Below are positions 24,393 to 34,600 of a stretch of DNA of 53,174 nt, one piece after another. How positions within the stretch are numbered: position 1 is the first letter of the stretch; each line of letters starts with the position of its first letter. This stretch comes from Gp22-AA3 sp964384905 (GTDB lineage Bacteria; Acidobacteriota; Polarisedimenticolia; Gp22-AA2): contig CAYLND010000007.1 of assembly GCA_964384905.1 (NCBI GenBank), forward strand, positions 1-53,174. The letters are read 5' to 3'. The notes below the pieces were generated by a model that made no database searches, was not told the DNA's origin, and saw only the letters and a list, made by a program, of their open reading frames with translations. A program made the position numbers and the translations under genes.

Positions 24393-26189
24393 TCAATCGA
24401 CCTTCAGGAGCGCCAGGAACGCCTCCTGCGGGATGTCCACGCGGCCGACCTTCTTCATGCGCTTCTTGCCTTCCTTCTGCTTCTCCAGGAGCTTGCGCTT
24501 GCGCGTGATGTCGCCGCCGTAGCACTTGGCGAGAACGTTCTTGCGCATGGCGGCCACGTTCTCCCGGGCGACGATCTTGCTGCCGATCGCCGCCTGGATC
24601 GCCACCTCGAACAGCTGGCGCGGGATGACCTCGCGCAGCTTCTGCGCCAGGGCGCGACCCTTGAGGGCGGCGCGCTCGCGATGCACGATGAGCGACAGGG
24701 CGTCGATCGGCTCGCCGTTGACCAGGATGTCGAGCCGCACCAGGTCCGACACCCACCAGCCGCTGTGGTGGTAGTCGAGGGACGCGTAGCCGCGCGACAG
24801 GGTCTTCAGGCGGTCGTAGAAGTCCAGCACCACCTCGTTGAACGGCAGATCGTAGGTGATCAGCACGCGGCTGGTGGTGACGTATTTCAGCTCCTTCTGG
24901 ACGCCGCGCTTGTCCTGGCACAGGGCCAGGATGCCGCCCACGTGCTCGGGAGGCGTCAGGATGAGGGCGGTGATCACCGGCTCGTCCCAGCGCTCGATCT
25001 TCTGCGGCGGCGGCAGCTTCGCCGGGTTGCTGATCTCCAGCACCGCGCCGTCGGTCGTGGTGACCCGGTAGCGCACCGAGGGGGCGGTCGTGATGAGATC
25101 GAGCCCGAAATGCCGCTCCAGCCGCTGCTGCACGATCTCCATGTGCAACAGACCGAGGAAGCCGCAGCGGTAGCCGAACCCCAGCGCCTCGGAGGTCTCC
25201 GGCTCGACCGTGAAGGACGAGTCGTTCAGCCGCAGCTTGTCGAGGGCGTCGCGCAGGTTGTCGTAGCTCGACTCGCCGATCGGGAACAGGCCGGCGAACA
25301 CCATCGGGCGCATCTCCAGGAACCCGGGGAACGGCGTGGCCGCGGGGTTGCGGGCGTCGGTGACCGTGTCGCCGATCTTCACCTCGGACGAGTTGCGGAT
25401 GTTGGCGACCAGGACGCCGACCTCGCCGACCGACAGCGCGTCGATCGCGACCATCTTGGGGGTCAGAAGACCCAGCTCCTCGAGGTCGTAGTCGCGCCCG
25501 GTCGCCATCAGCCGGATGCGCATCTTGCGCCGCAGCGTCCCGTCGATGACCCGCGCCAGGATGACGACGCCGCGGTAGGGGTCGAACCAGGAGTCGAAGA
25601 CGAGGGCCTTCGCCGGCCCCTGCACGACGCCCTGCGGCGGCGGGACTTCCCGGACGATCGTCTCGAGGATCTCCCGCACGCCGGTGCCCTCCTTGGCCGA
25701 GCAGAGGATGGCGCCCTGCGCCGAGATCCCGATGATGTTCTCGATCTGCTCCCGCGCGCGCGCCGGCTCCGCCGAGGGCAGGTCGATCTTGTTGATCACC
25801 GGCAGGACGGTCAGGTGATGGTCGACGGCCATGTAGGAGTTGGCGAGGGTCTGCGCCTCGACCCCTTGCGAGGCGTCCACCACCAGCACCGCCCCTTCGC
25901 ACGCCGACAGGGAGCGCGACACCTCGTAGGCGAAGTCGACGTGACCCGGCGTGTCGATCAGGTTCAGGCGGTAGGTCTCGCCGTCGGACGCCTTGTAGTC
26001 GAGCGCCACGGCGTGCGCCTTGATGGTGATGCCGCGCTCGCGCTCCAGGTCCATCCCGTCCAGGACCTGCTCCGACATCTCGCGCTGCGACAGCGCCCCG
26101 GTCAGCTCCAGGATCCGATCGGACAGGGTCGTCTTGCCGTGATCGATGTGAGCGATGATGCAGAAGTTGCGGATGAGCCGGGCGTCCAT
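24393..26189 (-). CDS. lepA: Elongation factor 4 (back-translocating GTPase LepA)
   Basis: 598 residues, the normal family length. G motifs are complete: AHIDHGKTT (13-21), RGITIKA, DTPGHVDF and NKIDLP. The C-terminal LepA-specific domain is present (GYASLDYHHSGW and the basic end ITRKRKLLEKQKEGKKRMKK). EF4 remodels stalled or mistranslocated ribosomes at the expense of GTP and is found at the membrane or cytosol depending on conditions. It sits 10 bp downstream of tsaD on the same strand and 64 bp upstream of lepB, so a tsaD-lepA-lepB transcript is likely. Confidence 0.97.
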   Translation of the reverse strand: MDARLIRNFCIIAHIDHGKTTLSDRILELTGALSQREMSEQVLDGMDLERERGITIKAHAVALDYKASDGETYRLNLIDTPGHVDFAYEVSRSLSACEGAVLVVDASQGVEAQTLANSYMAVDHHLTVLPVINKIDLPSAEPARAREQIENIIGISAQGAILCSAKEGTGVREILETIVREVPPPQGVVQGPAKALVFDSWFDPYRGVVILARVIDGTLRRKMRIRLMATGRDYDLEELGLLTPKMVAIDALSVGEVGVLVANIRNSSEVKIGDTVTDARNPAATPFPGFLEMRPMVFAGLFPIGESSYDNLRDALDKLRLNDSSFTVEPETSEALGFGYRCGFLGLLHMEIVQQRLERHFGLDLITTAPSVRYRVTTTDGAVLEISNPAKLPPPQKIERWDEPVITALILTPPEHVGGILALCQDKRGVQKELKYVTTSRVLITYDLPFNEVVLDFYDRLKTLSRGYASLDYHHSGWWVSDLVRLDILVNGEPIDALSLIVHRERAALKGRALAQKLREVIPRQLFEVAIQAAIGSKIVARENVAAMRKNVLAKCYGGDITRKRKLLEKQKEGKKRMKKVGRVDIPQEAFLALLKVD

Positions 26190-26199
26190 GCGGAAGTCG

Positions 26200-27225
26200 T
26201 CAAAGCTCCAGCCCGGGTTCGGCGTTGAGGGTCCAGTCGGCGGTCTCGCCGCGCAGGAGCTTGCGGCGGCCGACCTCGGCGATCATCGCGGCGTTGTCGC
26301 AGGCGAGCGAGGGACTGACCGCGTAGCCCTCCAGGCCCTCCTTCGCCGCCTCCTCGGCGAGTCGGGCGCGCAGCAGAGAGTTGCACGCCACGCCGCCCGA
26401 CAGGCAGATCGAGCGGGCGGAATCGCGCCGCGCGACGGTCATCACCCGCTTGACCATGAACTCGACCACGGCGGACTGGAACGACGCCAGCAGGTCGCGC
26501 GTCTCCTGGTCCGGCTCACCGGCCGGGTAGGGCCGGTCCAGACCGCGCGACCTGGCGTGCCGCAGGACCGCCGTCTTGAATCCGCTGAAGGAGAGGTCGA
26601 GGCTGCCGTCGCTCATCCGGGGAGAAGAGAACGGCACCGCCCGGCTGTTGCCCGTCCTGGCCAGGCGATCCACCACCGGCCCGCCGGGATAGCCGAGACC
26701 GACGAGCTTGGCGACCTTGTCGAACGCCTCGCCGCTCGCGTCGTCGCGGGTGCGGGCCAGACGCACGACGCGGTCCTCGTCGGGCGACAGATAGAGCGAC
26801 GTGTGGCCTCCGGAGGCGAACAGGCGAACCGCCGGGAAGCGCACGCCGGGGGGCTCGAGAAAGACCGGGCGCAAGTGCCCCTCGAGATGGTTCACGGCGA
26901 GGAGCGGAATGCGCCGGACGTAGGCGATCGCCTTGGCGGCCTGCACGCCCACGAGCAGCGACCCGACCAGACCGGGACCCTGGGTGACCGCGACGGCGTC
27001 GAGGTCGGCGAGGGCCACCCGCGCCTGCTCGAGCGCCAGGTCGATCAGGGTGTCGATCCTCTCGAGGTGGTGACGCGACGCCAGCTCGGGGACCACTCCA
27101 CCGTACCGGCTGTGGATCTCCGCCTGGGACGCGATCACGTTCGACAGGATCGTCCGGCCCCGCAGGACGGCGGCCGCCGTCTCGTCGCAGGACGTCTCGA
27201 TGCCGAGAATCAACGGATGGTCCAC
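26200..27225 (-). CDS. tsaD: tRNA N6-threonylcarbamoyladenosine transferase subunit TsaD
   Basis: 341 residues from a GTG start at 27225. ASKHA-fold motifs are visible: ILGIETSCDETAAAV at the N-terminus, the metal-binding NHLEGH (His113, His117), LFASGGHTSL and the C-terminal LSGGVACNSLLR. TsaD, with TsaB and TsaE, transfers the threonylcarbamoyl group to A37 of tRNAs decoding ANN codons, in the cytoplasm. TsaB, TsaC and TsaE are not in the window. The gene lies 39 bp after mtnA and 10 bp before lepA on the same strand. Confidence 0.96.
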   Translation of the reverse strand: MDHPLILGIETSCDETAAAVLRGRTILSNVIASQAEIHSRYGGVVPELASRHHLERIDTLIDLALEQARVALADLDAVAVTQGPGLVGSLLVGVQAAKAIAYVRRIPLLAVNHLEGHLRPVFLEPPGVRFPAVRLFASGGHTSLYLSPDEDRVVRLARTRDDASGEAFDKVAKLVGLGYPGGPVVDRLARTGNSRAVPFSSPRMSDGSLDLSFSGFKTAVLRHARSRGLDRPYPAGEPDQETRDLLASFQSAVVEFMVKRVMTVARRDSARSICLSGGVACNSLLRARLAEEAAKEGLEGYAVSPSLACDNAAMIAEVGRRKLLRGETADWTLNAEPGLEL

Positions 27226-27264
27226 GGAACGTCCCTTCTGAGGATGGTGACGGCCCGGGAATCC

Positions 27265-28329
27265 TCAGGCCGGCCGGGCGGCGTGCCCGACCGTCCGGTC
27301 GCACAGGCCGGGCAGGCTGCGATCGAACGGTGGCCGGGCCACGCCGCGCTCGGTGATGATCGCGGCGATCAGGTGATGCGGCGTGACGTCGAAGGCCGGA
27401 TGGATCACCGGCACGCCCTCGGGCACGACGCGTCTCCCCGCGATGCAGACCACCTCGGAAGGACCGCGCTCTTCGATCGGGATCTCGGCGCCTCCCGCGG
27501 CCTCGAGATCGATGGTCGACGTCGGGGCGGCGACATAGAACGGCACGTCGTGCGCGCGCGCCAGTACCGCCACCTGGTAGGTGCCGATCTTGTTCGCCGT
27601 GTCGCCGTTCCGGGCGATCCGATCGGCCCCGACCAGGCACAGGTCGATCGCCTTCTTCTGGAACAGGTGACCCGCCATGCCATCGGTGAGCACGGTCACG
27701 GGGATCCCGTCCTTGTGCAGCTCCCAGGCGGTGAGGCGCGCCCCCTGCAGGAACGGACGGGTCTCGTCGGCGTACACCGCGACCTTCTTGCCCGCTTCGA
27801 TCGCCGCCCGCACCACGCCCAGGGCCGTGCCATATCCGGACGTCGCAAGGGCCCCGGCGTTGCAGTGGGTCAGGACCCGGCAGCTCTCCGGGAGCAGGGC
27901 CGATCCGTGCCGCCCCATCGCCTGGTTCGCCTCGATGTCCTCCCGTCGGATCGCGATCGCCTCCTGTTTCAGGGCATCGGCCAGCCGCGCGGCCGGGTCG
28001 TGCCGGTGGCCCTGGAAGCAGCGTCGCATCCTGTCGATCGCCCAGAACAGATTGACCGCGGTGGGCCGGGTGGCCGCCAGGAGACGGGCGGCACGCTCGA
28101 AGCGGTCGGTCCGCTCGCCGTCGGGGATCTCTCCGGCCCGGGCGAAGGCGATCGCGATCCCCATGGCGGCGGCGACGCCGATCGCGGGCGCGCCGCGGAT
28201 CGCCATGTCGCGGATCGCGGCCGCCACCTCCTCCGCCGTCGTCAGGGTCAGATAGGTCTCCTCCTCCGGGAGGCGGCGCTGGTCGAGCATGGCAATCCCG
28301 TCATCGGTCCACTCGATCGTCTGGAACAT
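27265..28329 (-). CDS. mtnA: S-methyl-5-thioribose-1-phosphate isomerase
   Basis: 354 residues of the eIF2B-like aldose-ketose isomerase family. MtnA converts methylthioribose-1-phosphate to methylthioribulose-1-phosphate in the methionine salvage pathway. Motifs are IRGAPAIGVAAAMG (about 44-57), THCNAGALATSGYGTALG with the catalytic Cys156, ADETRPFLQGARLTAWEL and GADRIARNGDTANKIGTYQ with the catalytic Asp. Other salvage genes are absent here, so it may serve partial salvage of 5'-methylthioadenosine. It is the first gene of the minus-strand mtnA-tsaD-lepA-lepB series and is divergent from the second giant subtilase gene (291 bp between the two starts). Confidence 0.95.
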   Translation of the reverse strand: MFQTIEWTDDGIAMLDQRRLPEEETYLTLTTAEEVAAAIRDMAIRGAPAIGVAAAMGIAIAFARAGEIPDGERTDRFERAARLLAATRPTAVNLFWAIDRMRRCFQGHRHDPAARLADALKQEAIAIRREDIEANQAMGRHGSALLPESCRVLTHCNAGALATSGYGTALGVVRAAIEAGKKVAVYADETRPFLQGARLTAWELHKDGIPVTVLTDGMAGHLFQKKAIDLCLVGADRIARNGDTANKIGTYQVAVLARAHDVPFYVAAPTSTIDLEAAGGAEIPIEERGPSEVVCIAGRRVVPEGVPVIHPAFDVTPHHLIAAIITERGVARPPFDRSLPGLCDRTVGHAARPA

Positions 28330-28489
28330 GACGCGCTCATGTTACTGGAAACGGCATCGGAGGCGCAATTGAGGCGTGCCAGCGACATTATTAGGGCGGG
28401 GGAATGGGATGCCCGCCGCAACAAGCATTTGATGGCATGCGACCCTTGAGGCGGGTTCCGATGACATTTGATGACCACCGAGAAACCCG

Positions 28490-28518
28490 TTGACAAGTCA
28501 GGGGGTTGAACGTATCTG
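28490..28518 (+). promoter_or_regulatory. Promoter of the second giant subtilase gene
   Basis: TTGACA (28490-28495), a 17-bp spacer and TATCTG (28513-28518), about 100 bp before ATG 28621. Like the paralogue it reads TTGACAAG. Upstream, ATTTGATG occurs twice within about 50 bp; whether this matters is unknown. Confidence 0.55.
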
Positions 28519-28620
28519 AACCTGAAAAGGTGCAGTACTGAGCGACCGACGTGTAGCGCCCGAACTCAGCCCCTCGCGCCCGGTGCGGGCCGCCCGGGGT
28601 CCTGTTTTCTGGAGGGTCTG

Positions 28621-31600
28621 ATGCGCAGGCTTCGCCGCCTGGGATCGGTATCGATCGCCGCCTACGCCGCCTTCGTTCTGGCGGCCGTTTTCATTTTCGG
28701 GCTCGGCCTCAATGTCGCCGGCCGCGATTCCACGACCTCGTCCGTCAAAGCGGGTGGCAGGCAGAAGGGGGAGGAGCTCGACCGCCTCGGCCCCAGCAGC
28801 TCCTACTTTTTCTGGCAGCGCACCCGCCTGCCGTATCCGCAGGAGCGCGTGCCCGGCCTGTCGCCGTTCGGGGAGGCCTTCAAGAAGATCGACATTCCGC
28901 GGAATCCGCACGGCCTGGTGCTGACGCCGCTCGGTTATGTTGATTTGAAGAACCCGCACGCTCTCGACGCCCTGCCGCCCGGGCTGAAACGAGCCGCCAC
29001 GCGCACGCGCCCCGGCCACGGAGGACTGGCCGCCGGCGCGAATCTCGTGCAGATCTCCGAGACCGCGATCGCTGATCTCGGAATCGACGCCATCCAGACC
29101 GAGCTGCAGCAATCCGGCCGCATCGTCGGGGTGATGGCCGAGCGCACCTTCGTCATGCGCGTGCACGGCGCGGCGGCGCTGGAGCGCCTGGCGGGCGAGC
29201 CGTTCGTCGAGGCGACGATGCCGTTCCACCAGGGGTTCAAGATCGACCGCACCCTGGGGCGCGCTCCGATGATCCAGAAGAGCCGCGCCAAGAGCACCAC
29301 CCTCGAGCTGATGGTCGCGTCGTGGCCCGGCGCCGCTCCGGCGGAGCGGGCGGCGATGCGCCGGGGCGTCGAGGAGATCGCGGGCGCGCGCGCCGTGAGC
29401 GATTACTCGGACAACGGGACGGTGCTGCGGGTCGAGACGCCGGCCACGAACGTGGCGGCGATCGCGGCGGTCGACGAGGTCGCGGGAGTCAAGGAAGTCC
29501 AGGAGCTGATGCTGGAGAACTCCGAGGCGGCCAGCCTGGTCCAGACCGGAAGCGTCGAGGACACCCTGGGCGCCAAGCCGTACCACGACATCGGGCTGGA
29601 CGGCGGCGGCATCGACACCAACGGCGACGGTCAGAGGGACAATTTAACTACCGGCGGCGACACGGTCCCGCCGCAGATCGTGGCGGTCACCGACAACGGT
29701 CTGAGCACCGACTCGGTGCAGTTCTCGCAGACCGCCACGCAGGTGTTCGATCTGGCTCACCCGATCGGGTCGCACCACCGCAAGGTGCAGGCGATCCAGA
29801 CGGTGGCCGACAACGGCGACACCTGCGACGGGATGCTGTACGGGAGCGGCACGCACGGCAACGTGGTGGCGGGCGCCATCGCCGGCTGGCCGTCCGGGGT
29901 CGGGGCGTTCGCCACCAAGCAGATTCTGGTGGGCCGGCCGTTGATCACCGGGATCAACATGGACGGCGTGGCGCGCGGCGCCCGCATCCTGATGCAGGAC
30001 GCAGCCGCTCCGTCGAGGTGCCTGTTCAACGAGCTGATCGAGCTGGGCGGCAACGTCACGCCGGGGAACATCGAGACGCGTCTGGAGAACGCCCGCGACG
30101 GCGGCAACAACGTGCACCTGCAGGTGCTGCCGTTCGGCGTCCCGAACTTCGACAGCGTCCTGTTCAATCCCCAGAACGGCGACTATTCGATCGAGGCGCA
30201 GCAGATCGATTCCTTCCTGGTCAACAACCGCGACTACATGGTCTTCGTCCCGGTCGGGAACCAGGGCTCGGCGCCGTCCAACACGGCGCACCGCATCTAC
30301 CCCGATCTCTTCGACGGCTCGAGTCTGGACAACGATCCGAACCGCCCGATCGACCTCGAGATCCCGCCGCCGGCGACCGCCAAGGACATCGTCTCGGTCG
30401 GCAGCCACCGCTACGACATGCAGACCTACGCGGGAACGACCAACATGGAGGAGAACTCCTCCCCCTGGTCGTCCCGCGGCCCCGCCACGGCCGTCTCGAA
30501 GCGGACCGCTCCGATCCTCATGTCGGCCGGCGAGGACTTCAGCGGACTGTTCGGCGCCCCCGGCACGAACGGGGTGGCGGTGTTCCGCAGCCGCGACAAC
30601 GACAACCTCCAGCCGGTCGAGGCGCAGCTCGACGAGGACAACCTCGGAACGTCCTATGCGTCCGCCTACGCCACCGGCGCGGGCGCCATCGTGCGCGACT
30701 ATTTCGCTCAGGGGTTCTACCCCTCGGGCAGCCGCGTCACCAACGACCGGATGCCCCAGCCGGGCGTCTCCGGCTCGCTCGTGAAGGCGGCGCTCATCGC
30801 CAGCGCCAATTTCCTGGAGGGCATCCCGGTCAACGATTACCCGAACGGCAACGACCGCCTGGTCGGACAATCGCGCTCGATCAATATCGGGAGCATCGGC
30901 GGCTTTCCCGTCGGCGTCATCGGCAACAACGAGCAGGGATACGGCCGCATCCAGCTCACCAACGTCCTGCCGATCCCGAACTGGCCGCCTTCGCTCGCGA
31001 TCGGGCTTCCCGACACGCCGGAGTATCCCGCGGCCGGTCTCATCATCTTCGACGACATCGCCACCGGCGAGCCGCCGATCAACAACAACGCGCCCAACAC
31101 TCCGGTGACGCACACGTTCACCGTGAACTCCCCCAACACCACGACCCTCACCGGTGGCGGGCGCGTCGTCTCGATCGGCACGCTGCGCGTGGCGCTGGCC
31201 TGGCCCGACCCGCCCGACACGAGCGCCGACGGCGTCCTGGTGAACGATCTCGATCTCGAGCTGGAGTCGCCCGGACGGGACAACTGCCTGTTTCCGGGCG
31301 ACGTCTCCCCGACGGGGAGCACCTGCGGCGCCAACAGCGCCAACGACAACATCATCTACGACGGCAACGTCTACCAGATGGGCGGCAACGCGCGCTTCGG
31401 CCAGTGGTCCCTCGGCCGCAGCGCCGTCGATCCCGACGTGGGCGACACGCGCAACCCCTCCGAGGCGATCCATCTCTCGGCCGTGCGCACCGACTCGAGC
31501 GGCCAGCCCGCCGATTCGCAGATCCCGGTCGGGACCTGGCGCGTGAAGGTGAAGCGCGGAACCGGTGGAACGACCCCGGGCCTGATCACCGCTATCAACG

Positions 31601-34600
31601 GACCGAACGAGGACGCCAACCACAACTTCCGGCTGGATCCCGGCGAGGACACGACGAACGCCCAGTGCGCGGGCGCGGGCGACCCGGGCCCCTGCTGCAC
31701 GGGGGCGGGCACCGGCACCTGCACCGGCAACGGCAACGGCCTGCTCGACGCGGCCGGCCAGCCGTACTCCCTGGTGATCGCGGGGCCGGTTCTCGGCATC
31801 GGCTCGCAGACCTGGGGCGGTCAGACGCACACCTTCCCCACCAACCAGGTCGATCTCGACAAGGGGACCTACGGCTGCGCCGACGACGTGGTGGTGCAGG
31901 TCTTCGACCCGAACGGCACGACGGCGACCATCGGCGCGAACATCACCCTGACGGTGCAGGACGCGGCGGGAACGATCCTGGACACCGAGCGCGGCTTCTC
32001 CTTCACCGAGGCCCCGCTCGGGAGCCATGGATTCAGGTCGGTGAAGGTGCCGGTGCGGCTGGCTTCGCCGAACGCCGTGTCCAACAACGGCCTCCTGGAA
32101 GCCGACACCGGCCGGTTCATCGTCGTCGATTACGCCGGCACGCCGGTCGCGGGCCAGGCGCGCGCCACCGTGCGCTGCGAGCCGTCCCTGTTCTCCGGCG
32201 TCCTGCAGATCCGCGACCAGGCCGACGGGCCGGTGCTGGTGACCGGCGGGTGCGATCGCGACCAGTATCTCGACGCCGACGAGACCCTCGCCTACACCAT
32301 CGCCCTCGTCAACACCAACCGCGGCGACGACTACTCGGAGGTCGTGGCCACGCTGACGCCCTCGGGCCCCGGAGCGGCGGCGGTCAAGGTCCTGGACTCA
32401 CCGAAAGGGATCGGCCGCCTCCCCGGCGGGCAGCAGACGGCGATCGGCTTCTCCCTGAAGGTCGACGGGACGATCCTGAACTCCCTGCCGATCGCCAGCC
32501 GGGTGGTGACGTTGAGCCTCAACCTCGACTCCAGCAACCGGTCGAAGGTGATCGGCCGGCAGACGTTCTCGTTCACCCACGCGCTCAACTCCGACAAAGC
32601 CTCGCTGCACTACTCGACCGATTTTCCGACCGGCGGACGGGAGGTGCGCGACCTCAACCGCAGCCTGCAGATCGAGGCGCCCGACGTCGTGAATCCGTTC
32701 ACCGGCATCCAGTCGCCCGACGAGGACATCACCTTCTCGTCGCTGTTCACGCACGACGGCAGCCCCACCGGTCCGGTGCGCAACACCCTGGGAGAGGACC
32801 TCGACGGCGACGGCAGCCTGGACCACAACGAGTTCGACATCATCCCGAACGGCGTCCTCGACACCGGCATCCTGTTTTCGCCCGGCGGGCCGGACCTGTC
32901 GCGCGACGATGTCCCGTTCAACTTCGATCACAACGCCGGCGGCTTCAACACCTTCCGGCACCCGCTGAGCATCGAGGGGATGCTTCCGGGCGGCTCGATC
33001 TGGGAATGGCAGCGGACCGGGATCTGCGGCTTCCAGTCGGCGATCCCCGACAACAATTCGAATCCCCTGTTCCAGAACCTGGGCGCCGGCATCTGGCACA
33101 CGGGGGACCAGGACCCCACCACTCCGAACGCCGCCGCCACCGCATGCGACAACTACGCCATGCCGGGGGACGGCGGAACGCCGGTGCAGGCCGAGAGGAT
33201 CCTGGACATCCTGGAGTCGCCGATCATCGCGCAGGTCAACCAGCTTCCCGACGCGCGCGGCTTCCCGTACACCGTCGAGTTCCAGCGGCTGGCGATGAAC
33301 GTCAACATCCAGACCCCGGATCATTACGCCGGCGGCTTCGTGAATCTCGACACCAATCTCGAGAGCGACGACCGCAACTGTCTCCTCTGCCAGTCGGTCT
33401 TCTACCCGCGCTTCGGCGGCGTCTACTACAACACCTGGCACTTCGACACCTACCAGTTCGGCATCGATCCGGCCGGGTCGGACGTCGTGAAGCAGCGCAC
33501 CTTCGGCCCGCTGGCCGAAATGGACGGCTCCATCGCGGGCAGCCACACCGTGACCGGGGACGAGACCGGCTTCTCCGGCTTCACCACCAACACCAACGTG
33601 AACAGCACCAGCCCGATTCCGACCGCCCCGCCCGACTTCCTGCCGTACCCGCGCGTCAGCGACCCGCTGCCCCTGGCGAGCGACGGCCATGCGGTCGACC
33701 GGCGCGTCGCCGGCCCGACGCGCAACTACGACTTCTCCCTGATCAACTACGTCGAGGGGTATGTGTTCCCCGAGACCGGCCCCGGTCCGTTCGAGCCGGG
33801 CGGCTTCTTCGCCTCGGGCCCCACCGGCACCCGCTGGCAGTTCGAGATCGGCTTCTTCGTGATCGAGAGCGCTTCGGGCAAGACCGATTACGGTCTGGCG
33901 ATCGACGACCCGGTCCTGGAATGGGACGAGGTCCACCCGGTGGACGAGAGCCAGTTCGTGCCGCCGCACACGCCGGCCTGCCAGCGCTTCGGCCAGCAGG
34001 GACAGGCCGCGGGCCAGCAGTGCGCCACGCTGGTCGTCGACCGCACGGCGCTGTATCAGTGCGACGAGGCGATCGAGGTGACGGTCAACGACCCGAAGAA
34101 GGCCGGCGCCGGCACCGTGACCGTGCAGGCGGCGACCGACAGCGATTCCGTGCAGATCACCACCGGGAAGAACCGGGTCAACACGCCGATCAAGAGCTTT
34201 CCGCTCCCCGAGATCTCCCCGGGCCTGTTCCGGGGCACGATCACGGTGACCGGCCAGTTCAACAACCCCGGCACGCTGTTCGTGACGCCGTCCGCGGACC
34301 AGAATCTGACCGTCTACTACATCGACCCGCTGTGCGACGCCGACGCCGACGGGCAGGCCGGCGAGCGCGGCTTCGACAACCTGGACGGCGACGGCATTCC
34401 GGGGCCGCCGCTCGGCACCGACAAGTGCCCGCTGGTCTACGATCCGACGCAGCCGGATCAGGACAACGACGGCGTCGGCGATTACTGCGACAACTGTCCG
34501 GGCGTGGCCAACCCGTCCCAGCTCGACAGCGACGCCGATGGGGTCGGTGACGTCTGCGATCTCGACGACGTCGACTTCGACGGGGTCGCCAACCAGCTCG